DNA from: Streptococcus sanguinis
GTDB taxonomy: Bacteria > Bacillota > Bacilli > Lactobacillales > Streptococcaceae
Assembly: GCF_001078705.1 (NCBI RefSeq)
Contig: NZ_CDMW01000001.1
Span: forward strand, 563,106-627,105
DNA: 64,000 nt
Direction: 5' to 3'
This document shows positions 9,336-17,518 of the stretch, one piece after another. Each line of letters starts with the position of its first letter. The stretch's first letter is position 1. The notes under the pieces were generated by a model. The model did not search any database and was not told the DNA's origin. It saw nothing but the letters and a program-made list of their open reading frames with translations. The position numbers were made by a program, and so were the translations under genes.

Positions 9336-10082
9336 ATGAAAGAAAGTAGACATAGAATCATTCTGCAAGAACTGGATCAAACAGGTGTGGTTGCTGTTAA
9401 AAACCTCAAAGAAATGCTGGGCGTCACGGATATGACCATCCGTCGGGATTTGATTGATTTGGAGAAGCAGGGCATGCTGACCCGTGTTCATGGCGGAGCC
9501 CATAAGAAGGTCAAAAATGCTCTCAACGAGATTTCCCACTCAGAAAAGCAAATGCTGAATGTTGAGGAGAAGAAGCAGATTGCCCGTAAATGTGCGGATT
9601 TGATTGCTGACGGGGATACGGTCTTTATTGGGTCAGGCACCACAACGGATTTTATCGGAGACTATTTGGATGGCAAGAATATCAGCATTGTCACTAATTC
9701 GCTGCCAATTTTTGAAAAGTTAAAAGAAAGAGCCAATTTAGATTTAATTCTGATTGGAGGCCGCTATCGGGCTAAGACGCAAACCTTTGTCGGTCAGTTT
9801 GCTAATAATCTTTTGAAAGAAATCAAGGTTTCTAAGGCCTTTATTGGGGCGAATGGCATTGACGGTCATAATGTTACCACCAGCAATGAAGAGGAAGGCA
9901 ACGGCGACGCGATTATCCTTAACAATGCCATCAGCAAATACATTGTAGCTGATAACAGCAAGTTTGACAGTTATTCTTTCTATTCTTTTTACCGGCTGGA
10001 CAACCTCAGTGCAGTTGTGACGGACGATAATATCGCTCCGAAAGTCAAGGAAAAATACAGCACCTATGTTGAAATTCTGTGA
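9336..10082 (+). CDS. DeoR/LacR-family transcriptional regulator
   Basis: 248 residues. The N-terminal winged helix (about 6-57) has DeoR signatures: VKNLKEMLGVTDMTIRRDL and TRVHGGA. The C-terminal sugar-phosphate-binding domain has IFIGSGTTT-like and IVTNSLPIF motifs, then GANGID. Such regulators usually repress a neighbouring sugar operon and are released by a phosphosugar. It lies directly downstream of the galactitol-type PTS, has its own promoter and terminator, and is the intact paralogue of the fragment at 6420-6515. Confidence 0.88.
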   Translation: MKESRHRIILQELDQTGVVAVKNLKEMLGVTDMTIRRDLIDLEKQGMLTRVHGGAHKKVKNALNEISHSEKQMLNVEEKKQIARKCADLIADGDTVFIGSGTTTDFIGDYLDGKNISIVTNSLPIFEKLKERANLDLILIGGRYRAKTQTFVGQFANNLLKEIKVSKAFIGANGIDGHNVTTSNEEEGNGDAIILNNAISKYIVADNSKFDSYSFYSFYRLDNLSAVVTDDNIAPKVKEKYSTYVEIL

Positions 10083-10128
10083 TATCTGACCGATGAGAAA
10101 AACTTGCTTCAAATAAATATTTTATAGA

Positions 10129-10175
10129 GGCTGTGACTGGGATGTTGTCTAGAAATGCTAGTCTCAGCTTTTTTA
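10129..10175 (+). terminator. terminator after the DeoR-family regulator
   Basis: GCTGTGACT pairs with AGTCTCAGC (one mismatch), followed by six T. Confidence 0.7.
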
Positions 10176-10205
10176 TATCTTGGTCGATTTTTGTAAACAA
10201 CAGTC

Positions 10206-10235
10206 TTGACTTTGCTGTGGAATTCCTTATATAAT
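10206..10235 (+). promoter_or_regulatory. promoter of the ICMT-like gene
   Basis: TTGACT and TATAAT are separated by 18 bases, about 30 bases before the start codon. Confidence 0.6.
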
Positions 10236-10265
10236 AAAATGTATTATTAAATTTTAGGAGGTCTT

Positions 10266-10799
10266 ATGACAATCATTATAGTGATTTTTGCGGCAGTGTC
10301 GCTTTTTCGTTTGGTGTTTTTGAGGAAATCCTCTCAAAATGAGCAAGATATTCTGGCTAAAGGTGGCATGGAGTATGGAGTGAAAAATTCAACTATCATG
10401 AAGTATCTGCACATGCTATTTTATGCAACCTGTCTGCTGGAGCTGCTGCTCAGAAAGCCGACTTTTGATTTATTGAGCTTGCTGGGAGCTGTTTTGCTAC
10501 TATTTTCTATGTTTATGCTCTACCTTGTTGCCAAGCTTTTGGGACCAGTTTGGACCATCAAGCTCATGCTGGTTAAGGATCATAAATTTGTTGACCACTG
10601 GCTCTTTCGCAATGTCAAACATCCTAATTATTTCCTGAATGTTGTTCCAGAATTGGTGGGTTTGGCCCTGCTCAGTCATGCTTACTTTTCTCTGTTCATC
10701 CTATTCCCGCTTTACTGTATCACACTCTATGTCCGTATCAAGGAAGAAGAGCAGTTACTCAAGGAAGTTATCATTCCAAATGGGATTGTTGGCGAATAA
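10266..10799 (+). CDS. isoprenylcysteine methyltransferase (ICMT)-like membrane protein
   Basis: 177 residues with about four to five transmembrane segments. The C-terminal half carries the ICMT/phospholipid-methyltransferase pattern: RNVKHPNYF, then VRIKEEEQLL, which forms the SAM-binding region in this superfamily. Bacteria lack prenylated CAAX proteins, so the substrate is unknown; a lipid or small hydrophobic molecule is possible. SD TAGGAGG and a clear promoter show it is transcribed alone. Confidence 0.7.
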   Translation: MTIIIVIFAAVSLFRLVFLRKSSQNEQDILAKGGMEYGVKNSTIMKYLHMLFYATCLLELLLRKPTFDLLSLLGAVLLLFSMFMLYLVAKLLGPVWTIKLMLVKDHKFVDHWLFRNVKHPNYFLNVVPELVGLALLSHAYFSLFILFPLYCITLYVRIKEEEQLLKEVIIPNGIVGE

Positions 10800-10825
10800 A
10801 GTTTATAAAATTCATATCGATTGCA

Positions 10826-10864
10826 AAAGAAAGTCTAGGATCTTTATGTCCTAGACTTTTCTTG
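10826..10864. terminator. bidirectional terminator
   Basis: AAGTCTAGGA pairs with TCCTAGACTT, flanked by A- and T-runs. It is shared by the ICMT-like gene and the convergent minus-strand gene, whose stop codon lies inside it. Confidence 0.75.
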
Positions 10865-11710
10865 CATGAATTTTCGTATTTCATCAGCCATTTGCTGGGG
10901 TTGGCTCGCTTCAAAAAGTAAACTATTTTCTTCAGGCTGGTGGGCAGTTTGGCTGAAAGCCAAAACTGGCTTACCCTTGCTGATAGCCCTTTGGACAATT
11001 TGGTCTACCTCTCCCCAGTGATTGATATCCAAGTAAATATCCGCCCTATCAAGCAAATCTTCTATAAAGTCATCCTGGTGAATATTGGTGTAGAGGTTGA
11101 TATTGGGATAGTCCTTAAAGCTGGCCAAGTAAGGAGAAATACTGGTCTTAGCAGCTATGTGAAATTCCAAGTCTGGCAGATTTTCTGCTAAATAGGCCAG
11201 CTGTTCCAAGGTATCAGAAGCTGTCAGAGTAAAGGCATGGAAATTGCCCTGTGGACGCTCCTTGATGATAAGCTCTTCCTTGCTCATAGCGATAGAGTTG
11301 CTGGGAATATCCTGGAAAATCAAGCTGTTGGCTCCAATGATGACATTATCACCAATGGTCACACCTTTGAGAATCACAGTATTGGCCCCAATCCAGCAGT
11401 TAGCTCCAATCTTGACTGGCGCAACACTATAATCAATCTTTTCAATATGGTAATTAGAATACTGATGATTATGGTCAAAAATGCGAACTCCATCGCCAAA
11501 CATGGTGTCTTTCCCGATTTCGATAGAGTGCTGACAGCGGACAGTGCAGTGATCGTTAAAGAAAACTCGGGTTCCTAGCTTGAGTTGTGCCCCGCTTGCT
11601 ACATAGAGACTGGTGAAAGATTGGAAGATGACATCTTGATCGATATCAAGCTGGCTGTCTGGGGACATTTCGATATGATGAAAGTCGCCTTTAAACTGGA
11701 TTTCAGGCAT
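10844..11710 (-). CDS. left-handed beta-helix acetyltransferase fused to a glycosyltransferase-like domain
   Basis: 288 residues from the ATG at 11710, chosen because AAAGGACTCAAC precedes it; longer in-frame starts lie inside the GIY-YIG gene. Residues about 10-150 form hexapeptide repeats ([29 protein letters not shown]) with FDHNHQY supplying the likely catalytic His, as in maltose/xenobiotic O-acetyltransferases. Residues about 160-288 resemble the C-terminal half of streptococcal surface-glycan glycosyltransferases ([26 protein letters not shown]). It is the last gene of a three-gene overlapping operon. It may modify a cell-surface sugar. Confidence 0.7.
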   Translation of the reverse strand: MPEIQFKGDFHHIEMSPDSQLDIDQDVIFQSFTSLYVASGAQLKLGTRVFFNDHCTVRCQHSIEIGKDTMFGDGVRIFDHNHQYSNYHIEKIDYSVAPVKIGANCWIGANTVILKGVTIGDNVIIGANSLIFQDIPSNSIAMSKEELIIKERPQGNFHAFTLTASDTLEQLAYLAENLPDLEFHIAAKTSISPYLASFKDYPNINLYTNIHQDDFIEDLLDRADIYLDINHWGEVDQIVQRAISKGKPVLAFSQTAHQPEENSLLFEASQPQQMADEIRKFMQEKSRT

Positions 11711-11966
11711 GTTGAGTCCTTTCTTTGATGTAAGCCAGTTTGGCTTGTCTAGTTTTCTTTTTAAAGAGTGCTTCAGCCGACATGGCAGCTGGTTTATTAG
11801 GGTGTTCTTCTTGGTAAAGTAAGGCGACAGGCAACCGAGCGCGGGTGTACTTGGCTCCTTTGCCAGCTTGATGCTTTTTAAGTCGGGCTTGAACATCTGT
11901 TGTGTAGCCGGTATAGAGGGAGCCGTCCCCGCATTCAAGTACATACATATAGGCTTTATTTTCCAT
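11703..11966 (-). CDS. GIY-YIG nuclease-family protein (UPF0213/YhbQ-like)
   Basis: 87 residues from the ATG at 11966, which lies inside the 3' end of the preceding methyltransferase gene. The GIY-YIG pattern appears as [18 protein letters not shown], followed by the conserved arginine and histidine (RLKKHQ) and [10 protein letters not shown]. Stand-alone members of this family are small DNA-binding nucleases of uncertain role. It overlaps both neighbours by about 8-11 bases, so the three genes are translationally coupled. Confidence 0.85.
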   Translation of the reverse strand: MENKAYMYVLECGDGSLYTGYTTDVQARLKKHQAGKGAKYTRARLPVALLYQEEHPNKPAAMSAEALFKKKTRQAKLAYIKERTQHA

Positions 11967-12702
11967 AGTAGATCTCGTGAATCTCTGGAGTGTAGGTGCC
12001 GTCCTGATTGTGAATAAAGAGAGGAGGCAGAATTTTGAGTCCGTCGCGCGAACCATCTTTAATCGCTTCGATAAGCAGCATATTGGCCTCTTTACCCAGC
12101 TTTGGATAGACAAACTGGATGCGCTTGGGAGCCAGGTTGTGGGCTTGCATGGTATCTAAAATATCCAAAAAGCGCTCTGGTCGATGAACCATGGCCAACC
12201 GACCATTGGATTTGAGGACTCGTTGGGCAATCTTGCAAATTTCTTCCAGATTGGTTGAGATTTCGTGGCGGGCTAAAAGGTAGTGCTGGCTTTCGTTTAG
12301 ATTGGATTGCTTATCAACCTTGAAATATGGAGGATTGCAGAGAATCATATCAACCTTGCTGCCAGTGATATAGCGTCCTAGGTTTTTCAGATCGTCCTGA
12401 ATAACCTGCATTTGCTGGGTTAAATCATTGAGCTCAATGGAGCGCTCGGCCATGTCAGCCAAACGTTCCTGGATCTCGACTGCTAGAATCTTGGCCTTGG
12501 TGCGAGTGCTGGCAAAAAGTCCAACAGCGCCATTTCCAGCACAGAGATCGACGATTAGACCCCGCTGGGGTAGCTTGGGAAAGCGGGAAAGCAGCACGCT
12601 GTCTACCGAATAGCTGAAGACCTCACTGTTTTGGATAATCTTGACATCCGTTGAAAAGAGCTGGTTGACTCGTTCTCCGTCTTTTAGTTTTGCTTCGTTC
12701 AT
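11956..12702 (-). CDS. tRNA1(Val) adenine-N6 methyltransferase-like protein (TrmN6/YfiC family)
   Basis: 248-residue SAM-dependent methyltransferase. Motif I is [13 protein letters not shown] (about 50-62). The N6-adenine catalytic motif is NPPYF (about 124). The N-terminal [13 protein letters not shown] is typical of the YfiC/TrmN6 group. It is first in the minus-strand operon with the GIY-YIG protein and the acetyltransferase fusion. The family acts on adenine 37 of tRNA1(Val) in E. coli; the streptococcal target is inferred. Confidence 0.85.
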   Translation of the reverse strand: MNEAKLKDGERVNQLFSTDVKIIQNSEVFSYSVDSVLLSRFPKLPQRGLIVDLCAGNGAVGLFASTRTKAKILAVEIQERLADMAERSIELNDLTQQMQVIQDDLKNLGRYITGSKVDMILCNPPYFKVDKQSNLNESQHYLLARHEISTNLEEICKIAQRVLKSNGRLAMVHRPERFLDILDTMQAHNLAPKRIQFVYPKLGKEANMLLIEAIKDGSRDGLKILPPLFIHNQDGTYTPEIHEIYYGK

Positions 12703-12762
12703 AAGTCAATTATAGCATGATTTAGGAAGGATTCCAAAGGGATATGGGAAGTTTTTGCACAA

Positions 12763-12793
12763 TCAAAAAAACATGCGAGGGCTCTCGCATGTT
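12763..12793 (-). terminator. terminator of the P-type ATPase gene
   Basis: On the minus strand ACATGCGAG-AGCC-CTCGCATGT is followed by a run of T. Confidence 0.85.
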
Positions 12794-12831
12794 TCCATGA
12801 GCTTTAATGATAATTCTTTTTTAGCTAGCCC

Positions 12832-15171
12832 TTAATCAAATCTGTATTTCTGCTTGATGGTGCAGGCAACAAAGACAAGTCCGAAAACAACCATGAGAAT
12901 CAGATAGACTGGCAAAGTTGCGGCTGTCAGCGTTGCAATTTCCAAAAGGTGCTGCAGGACAAAGGCTGATAGATAAAAGCCAAAGACAGAAAAGATAATG
13001 AGCAGGCTGCGCCAGAGGTTGAGTGGCAGACAGGCCCTAATGACGGACAGGAAGCTGATGCTGCCTAGCAAGTAGTAGGTCAAGGTTGCCATTTCTATAT
13101 CGCTCCAGCCATGACTGCTGCCCCAGATGCGGACAAATAGCACGCTGAAGACAATCATGAGGGAGCTTGGCAGAGCCAGCTGCAGGGAGCGTTTGAGGAA
13201 GTGCTTTTCAACCGGCTTAATATTGCGCTCAAAGGTGAGGACAAAGGGTGGGAAACCTTCGACAAACTGGTCAATCAAGGTGATTTGAATCGGGATGAAT
13301 GGGAAAATCAAGAGGTATTCAGATTTTCCTAGCAGGATACTGGCGATACAGATGATAGCCAGGATGAAAGAATAGATGGTCTTGATAAAGAAAATCGGAG
13401 CAATCCGGCCGATATTGTTAACGACCCGGCGGCCTTCAAAAAGAATCTCAGGGACATCGTTAAAGTCGGAGTTAAGAAGGACCAAGTTGGCAATTTGCCG
13501 AGTTGCGGGGTCGCCCTCCGCCATGACGATGGAGCAGTCAGCTTCACGTAAGGCCAAGATATCATTAACCCCATCTCCGGTCATAGCTGTTGTCCGACCA
13601 GCGGCTTTAAGAGTCTGGATGAGCAGCTTCTTCTGATGAGGAGAAACACGGCCAAAGATGGCTGTTTCTTCTGCTTGCTCAACCAGATCTTGATCGTTGA
13701 TTTTAGAGCAGTCGATGTAGCTGTCGTAGTTGGCAAATCCAGCCTGGCTCGCGATATGGGAAACGGTCACAGGATTGTCACCAGAGATGATTTTCAGATC
13801 AACATCCTGAGAGCGCAGGTAGTCCAGTGTCTCGGCTGCTCCCTCCCGAATAGGGTCAGTGATTTCCAGAACAGCCAGAGCGGTCATATCTTCAGGCAGT
13901 TGGATACTGTGTTTGTCTAGCACTTGGTCGCTGTGAGCCAGTACCAAAACCCGCGATCCACGTTTTTGGGCCTCTCCAACAGCTGCAGGATTACTGTCCA
14001 GCAGCATTTCAGGCGCTCCTAGAAAGATAGTTCCGACACTGGATAAATGCATTGCGCCCCATTTTCGGTCACTAGAAAATGGGATGACATTGTCGCTAGT
14101 ATAGGTGTGCTCCAGGTGGCCGTATCCCTTGCGGATAGCCTGAGCTGTTGGGTTATTATCCTCGCTGGTTTGGATGTAGGCTGCTAAGATTTGACCGACT
14201 GTCTCATCAGAAAACTTATCTGACAGGCTATGCAAGGCTTCAACGGTCATCTTACCTTGGGTAATTGTACCGGTCTTGTCCAGGCAGAGAGTATCCACTC
14301 GAGCCAGAGTTTCAACTGAATACATTTCCTGAACAAGAACCTTGCGCATGCCTAGCTTGATGACAGCTGTCAGGAGTGACGTAACTGTCAGCAGGGCGAT
14401 TCCCTTAGGTAGCATACCCAAAAGAGCTGTCGAGCTGGTAATGACAGAGTTCTTGACAGGCAGTCCCTTTATCATCAGGGCTTCAAAGAAGAGAGCCAAT
14501 CCGAAAGGAATGATGATTTTTCCGGTAAAACGGGAAATTTTCGCAAGATTGTATAGAATGCGCGAGTTGATAGGCTTGAGTGTTTTAGCCTCAGTCATGA
14601 GCTTGTTGGCATAGTTATCTGCGCCGACATGGTGCACCTCAGCATAAATCTGCCCACTGGCCAGAAAGCTACCAGACAGCAGCTCGGCGCCTTCTTCCTT
14701 GAGAACCAAGTCACTTTCCCCTGTCAGCATGGCTTCATTGGCTTCGGCAACACCCTCTACCACACGGGCGTCACTGGGAATTTGCTCGCCGGCTGACAGC
14801 TTGATCAGATCGCCCAGTACAATTTCTTCTGGCTGAATCTTGACTTCCAGTCCGTCACGGATGACTGTGACCAGCTCTCGGCTGACAAGATTGAGCTTGT
14901 CAATCATGCGTTTGGCTCGCAGTTCCGTAATAATACCAGTGACAGCGTTAAAGCTGATAACAGCAAAGAAGACCAGATTGCTCCAGGCTTGGACAGAGAC
15001 CAAGGCTACAGCAATAACAAAGTTAAGGGCATTAAAAAGGGTGAAAACATTCCGCTTAACGATTTGCCAGTTACTAGTACTGGTGTCACTTGTAAAATCG
15101 TTGGTCAAGCCCTGCGAAATCTTTTCATCTACTTGGGTTTGGTTTAAACCGATTAATTCTTTCTTGTTCAT
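12832..15171 (-). CDS. cation-transporting P-type ATPase (CtpE-like)
   Basis: 779-residue ion pump. It shows the actuator loop MLTGESDLV, the phosphorylation motif LCLDKTGTIT (Asp298), the hinge MTGDGVNDILAL and about eight to ten transmembrane helices. The compact size and lack of metal-binding N-terminal domains place it near the CtpE-like group, often linked to calcium in other bacteria. The M4 motif reads MLPKGI, where many pumps have PEGL; this substitution bears on ion specificity. It is monocistronic and divergent from plsC. Confidence 0.85.
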   Translation of the reverse strand: MNKKELIGLNQTQVDEKISQGLTNDFTSDTSTSNWQIVKRNVFTLFNALNFVIAVALVSVQAWSNLVFFAVISFNAVTGIITELRAKRMIDKLNLVSRELVTVIRDGLEVKIQPEEIVLGDLIKLSAGEQIPSDARVVEGVAEANEAMLTGESDLVLKEEGAELLSGSFLASGQIYAEVHHVGADNYANKLMTEAKTLKPINSRILYNLAKISRFTGKIIIPFGLALFFEALMIKGLPVKNSVITSSTALLGMLPKGIALLTVTSLLTAVIKLGMRKVLVQEMYSVETLARVDTLCLDKTGTITQGKMTVEALHSLSDKFSDETVGQILAAYIQTSEDNNPTAQAIRKGYGHLEHTYTSDNVIPFSSDRKWGAMHLSSVGTIFLGAPEMLLDSNPAAVGEAQKRGSRVLVLAHSDQVLDKHSIQLPEDMTALAVLEITDPIREGAAETLDYLRSQDVDLKIISGDNPVTVSHIASQAGFANYDSYIDCSKINDQDLVEQAEETAIFGRVSPHQKKLLIQTLKAAGRTTAMTGDGVNDILALREADCSIVMAEGDPATRQIANLVLLNSDFNDVPEILFEGRRVVNNIGRIAPIFFIKTIYSFILAIICIASILLGKSEYLLIFPFIPIQITLIDQFVEGFPPFVLTFERNIKPVEKHFLKRSLQLALPSSLMIVFSVLFVRIWGSSHGWSDIEMATLTYYLLGSISFLSVIRACLPLNLWRSLLIIFSVFGFYLSAFVLQHLLEIATLTAATLPVYLILMVVFGLVFVACTIKQKYRFD

Positions 15172-15244
15172 GAGATTAATGATACCATTTTTTTGTGGAA
15201 ATGGCTATCAGAATCAGCTGTTACAGCCAAAGTTTGGAAAAATA

Positions 15245-15273
15245 TTGCAGACTATAAGGGTATAGGGTATAAT
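15245..15273 (+). promoter_or_regulatory. plsC promoter
   Basis: TTGCAG and TATAAT are spaced by 17 bases, about 55 bases before the start codon of the acyltransferase. Confidence 0.65.
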
Positions 15274-15328
15274 GGGAAAGGATGTAATAAATTTCAAGTA
15301 CAATCACAGTTTGAAATAAGGAGAGTTT

Positions 15329-16069
15329 ATGTTTTATACCTATTTGCGAGGTTTAGTGATTTTTATCCTGTGGACCTTGAACGGAAATGCGCATTATCAC
15401 AATAAAGAAAAGATTCCTTCAAAAGATGAAAATTATATCTTGGTGGCCCCTCACCGGACATGGTGGGATCCAGTTTACATGGCTTTTGCGACCAAGCCCA
15501 AGCAGTTCATTTTTATGGCCAAGAAACAGCTCTTTGAAAATCGCGTGTTCGGCTGGTGGATTCGCATGTGTGGTGCCTTTCCTATCGACCGGGAAAATCC
15601 TGGTCCGTCAGCTATCAAATATCCTGTCAATATGCTGAAAAAGAGCAATCGTTCCCTGATTATGTTCCCAAGCGGCAGTCGCCATTCTACGGATGTCAAG
15701 GGAGGAGTAGCAGTGATTGCTAAGATGGCTAAGGTCCGTATCATGCCAGTAGTCTATGCTGGTCCCATGAGCCTCAAAGGCTTGGCAGCTGGGGAGCGCG
15801 TGGATATGAATTTTGGTAATCCCATTGATATTTCAGACATTAAGAAGATGAATGATGAGGGAGTTGAGGAAGTGGCCCGCCGTGTTCATGCGGAATTTGA
15901 CCGTCTGGATGCTGAAGTAGCACCTTACCAGACACAAAAGAAAGGCAATATTTTCTTACGGATTTTACGTGCCTTTGTCTTTATTCCTGCTATTTTGATT
16001 GGAATTTTGACCATCATTTTCAGCTTTTTTGCTAGCTTTGTCTGGGATCCGGATAAGCACAGAAAATAA
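15329..16069 (+). CDS. plsC: 1-acyl-sn-glycerol-3-phosphate acyltransferase
   Basis: Makes phosphatidic acid from lysophosphatidic acid at the membrane. It has 246 residues. The catalytic HX4D motif is HRTWWD (42-47), the acceptor-binding block is FPSGSRHS (a variant of the usual FPEGTRS), and there is a C-terminal hydrophobic helix pair (about 212-235). SD AAGGAGAG precedes the ATG. It has its own promoter and terminator. Confidence 0.9.
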   Translation: MFYTYLRGLVIFILWTLNGNAHYHNKEKIPSKDENYILVAPHRTWWDPVYMAFATKPKQFIFMAKKQLFENRVFGWWIRMCGAFPIDRENPGPSAIKYPVNMLKKSNRSLIMFPSGSRHSTDVKGGVAVIAKMAKVRIMPVVYAGPMSLKGLAAGERVDMNFGNPIDISDIKKMNDEGVEEVARRVHAEFDRLDAEVAPYQTQKKGNIFLRILRAFVFIPAILIGILTIIFSFFASFVWDPDKHRK

Positions 16070-16075
16070 GATACT

Positions 16076-16116
16076 AATCAGCTTGCTGAGCAATCTTGCT
16101 TGGGAGCTGATTTTTG
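16076..16116 (+). terminator. terminator after plsC
   Basis: AATCAGCT pairs with AGCTGATT, with a secondary stem in the loop, followed by five T. Confidence 0.75.
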
Positions 16117-16162
16117 TATGTGAGTGAGTTATAATGTAGGTATGTTTTATAAGGAGGATACT

Positions 16163-16690
16163 ATGTCTCTTGCTTTTTTATCTTTTGTAACCTTATCGCT
16201 TTTCATGCTGCACGAGTTTGATGAGATTATCCTGGTTCGGCCTTGGATTTCTCAGAATCAAGACCATCAAGACTATCAAAAGGAGATGTTCATTGCCAGA
16301 AGAGGAAGTTATCTTTCTGCTGAAAGCATTGCTCTGATGATTGCGGAGGAATTTCTACTGGCTTTTATTCTCTTACTGCTTGCGATTCTATTTCGCATTC
16401 CCGAGCTAGCTTTGGCTATTGGCTTCTGTCATACTCTCCATCTGTTGGCCCATATCATGCAAGTATTTCGCTTTCGTCGCTGGGTACCGGGCGGCTTCAC
16501 AGCATTGACAACTTTTCCTATGTTCATCTTAGTCTTGGTCCTTTATCTGAGTCAGCATTCAGTTTCTTGGCCGCTGCTTCTGATTCTAAGCGCGCTTGTG
16601 ATGGCTTTTCTTTTGGCAAATCTGGCTTTTTTACATAGCAGAGCTCATAAGTTAGAAGCTTGGATATACAGGATAAGCAAAGCAAATTGA
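16163..16690 (+). CDS. HXXEE-domain membrane protein
   Basis: 175 residues from the ATG at 16163, chosen for AAGGAGG six bases upstream. Five hydrophobic segments are visible. The diagnostic residues are HEFDE near the N-terminus, the EE pair in MIAEEF, and GFCHTLHLLAHI with FRRWVPGGFTAL in the C-terminal half. The family is named for these conserved residues and its function is unknown. It lies between plsC and the competence genes as a single transcription unit. Confidence 0.75.
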   Translation: MSLAFLSFVTLSLFMLHEFDEIILVRPWISQNQDHQDYQKEMFIARRGSYLSAESIALMIAEEFLLAFILLLLAILFRIPELALAIGFCHTLHLLAHIMQVFRFRRWVPGGFTALTTFPMFILVLVLYLSQHSVSWPLLLILSALVMAFLLANLAFLHSRAHKLEAWIYRISKAN

Positions 16691-16764
16691 TTTTACAGCT
16701 CCTATTTTCATCAATGCCCCTTCTATCTATACGACTACTTGCAAAATAAAGATTTTAAAATATG

Positions 16765-16801
16765 ACAAGCTGAAAATATTCTCGGCTTGTTTTATTTTTT
16801 T
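16765..16801 (+). terminator. terminator before the comEA com-box
   Basis: ACAAGCTGAAAAT pairs with ATTCTCGGCTTGT (one mismatch, one G-T pair), then a T-rich run. It isolates comEA from upstream transcription; its T-rich tail abuts the com-box. Confidence 0.75.
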
Positions 16802-16809
16802 GAATGTTT

Positions 16810-16817
16810 TACGAATA
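16810..16817 (+). promoter_or_regulatory. com-box (sigma-X/ComX promoter) for comEA-comEC
   Basis: An exact TACGAATA, preceded by the T-rich tract usual for streptococcal late-competence promoters and 21 bases before the comEA start codon. It indicates ComX-dependent expression during competence. Confidence 0.88.
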
Positions 16818-16837
16818 AAAAGACAAAGGAGAAAAAT

Positions 16838-17518
16838 ATGCTTGAAGAAATCATTGAGAAGCTTAAAGAATACAAGCTCTTTGTTGGTCTGGCAGTAATT
16901 GGCGCTATGCTAGGTGGCTTTTTCCTTATCAAAGGAAATCACCAGCCGCAAAATCAGGTAGCAGCCTTGAGCCAAGAAATAATTTCCTCATCCAGCTCAG
17001 CTGATGAAGAGATCGAAAAGATTGCCTCTAAGGATAAGGCGGACGAAGAGGAGAGTGAGCAAGTCACTGTGGATATTAAAGGCGCAGTTAAGAATCCTGG
17101 TGTCTATGAGCTGAGAGCGGGAGCGAGAGTCCATGAAGCTATCCAAAAAGCTGGCGGATTGACAGCAGACGCCGAAGCTAAGTCAATCAATCAGGCGCAA
17201 AAATTAACGGATGAAGCAGTAGTCTATGTGGCAAAGATTGGTGAAGAAGGAGCCGATGTCACACAGGGGGGCCAGCATCAAGCAGGAGCTTCTGATTCTG
17301 CTGGTGCCAGTGCTGGAAAGTCGGACAAGCTCAATCTAAATACGGCGACAGAGGCTGAACTGCAGACTATTTCAGGCATCGGACAGAAGCGGGCTTCTGA
17401 CATCATCGCCTACCGCGAAAGCAGTGGCCGCTTTAAGTCAGTAGATGATCTGAAAAAGGTGTCAGGTATTGGAGATAAGACCTTAGAAAAGCTGAAAGAA
17501 TATGTCACAGTGGATTAA
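16838..17518 (+). CDS. comEA: competence protein ComEA, DNA receptor
   Basis: Membrane-anchored receptor that binds double-stranded DNA during transformation. It has 226 residues from the ATG at 16838 (SD AAAGGAG). There is one N-terminal transmembrane segment (about 15-36), an acidic linker, an SLBB domain (VTVDIKGAVKNPGVYEL to AVVYVAK, about 75-130) and two helix-hairpin-helix motifs in the last 65 residues (TISGIGQKRASDII, VSGIGDKTLEKL). It overlaps comEC by 17 bases and is driven by the com-box. Confidence 0.95.
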   Translation: MLEEIIEKLKEYKLFVGLAVIGAMLGGFFLIKGNHQPQNQVAALSQEIISSSSSADEEIEKIASKDKADEEESEQVTVDIKGAVKNPGVYELRAGARVHEAIQKAGGLTADAEAKSINQAQKLTDEAVVYVAKIGEEGADVTQGGQHQAGASDSAGASAGKSDKLNLNTATEAELQTISGIGQKRASDIIAYRESSGRFKSVDDLKKVSGIGDKTLEKLKEYVTVD

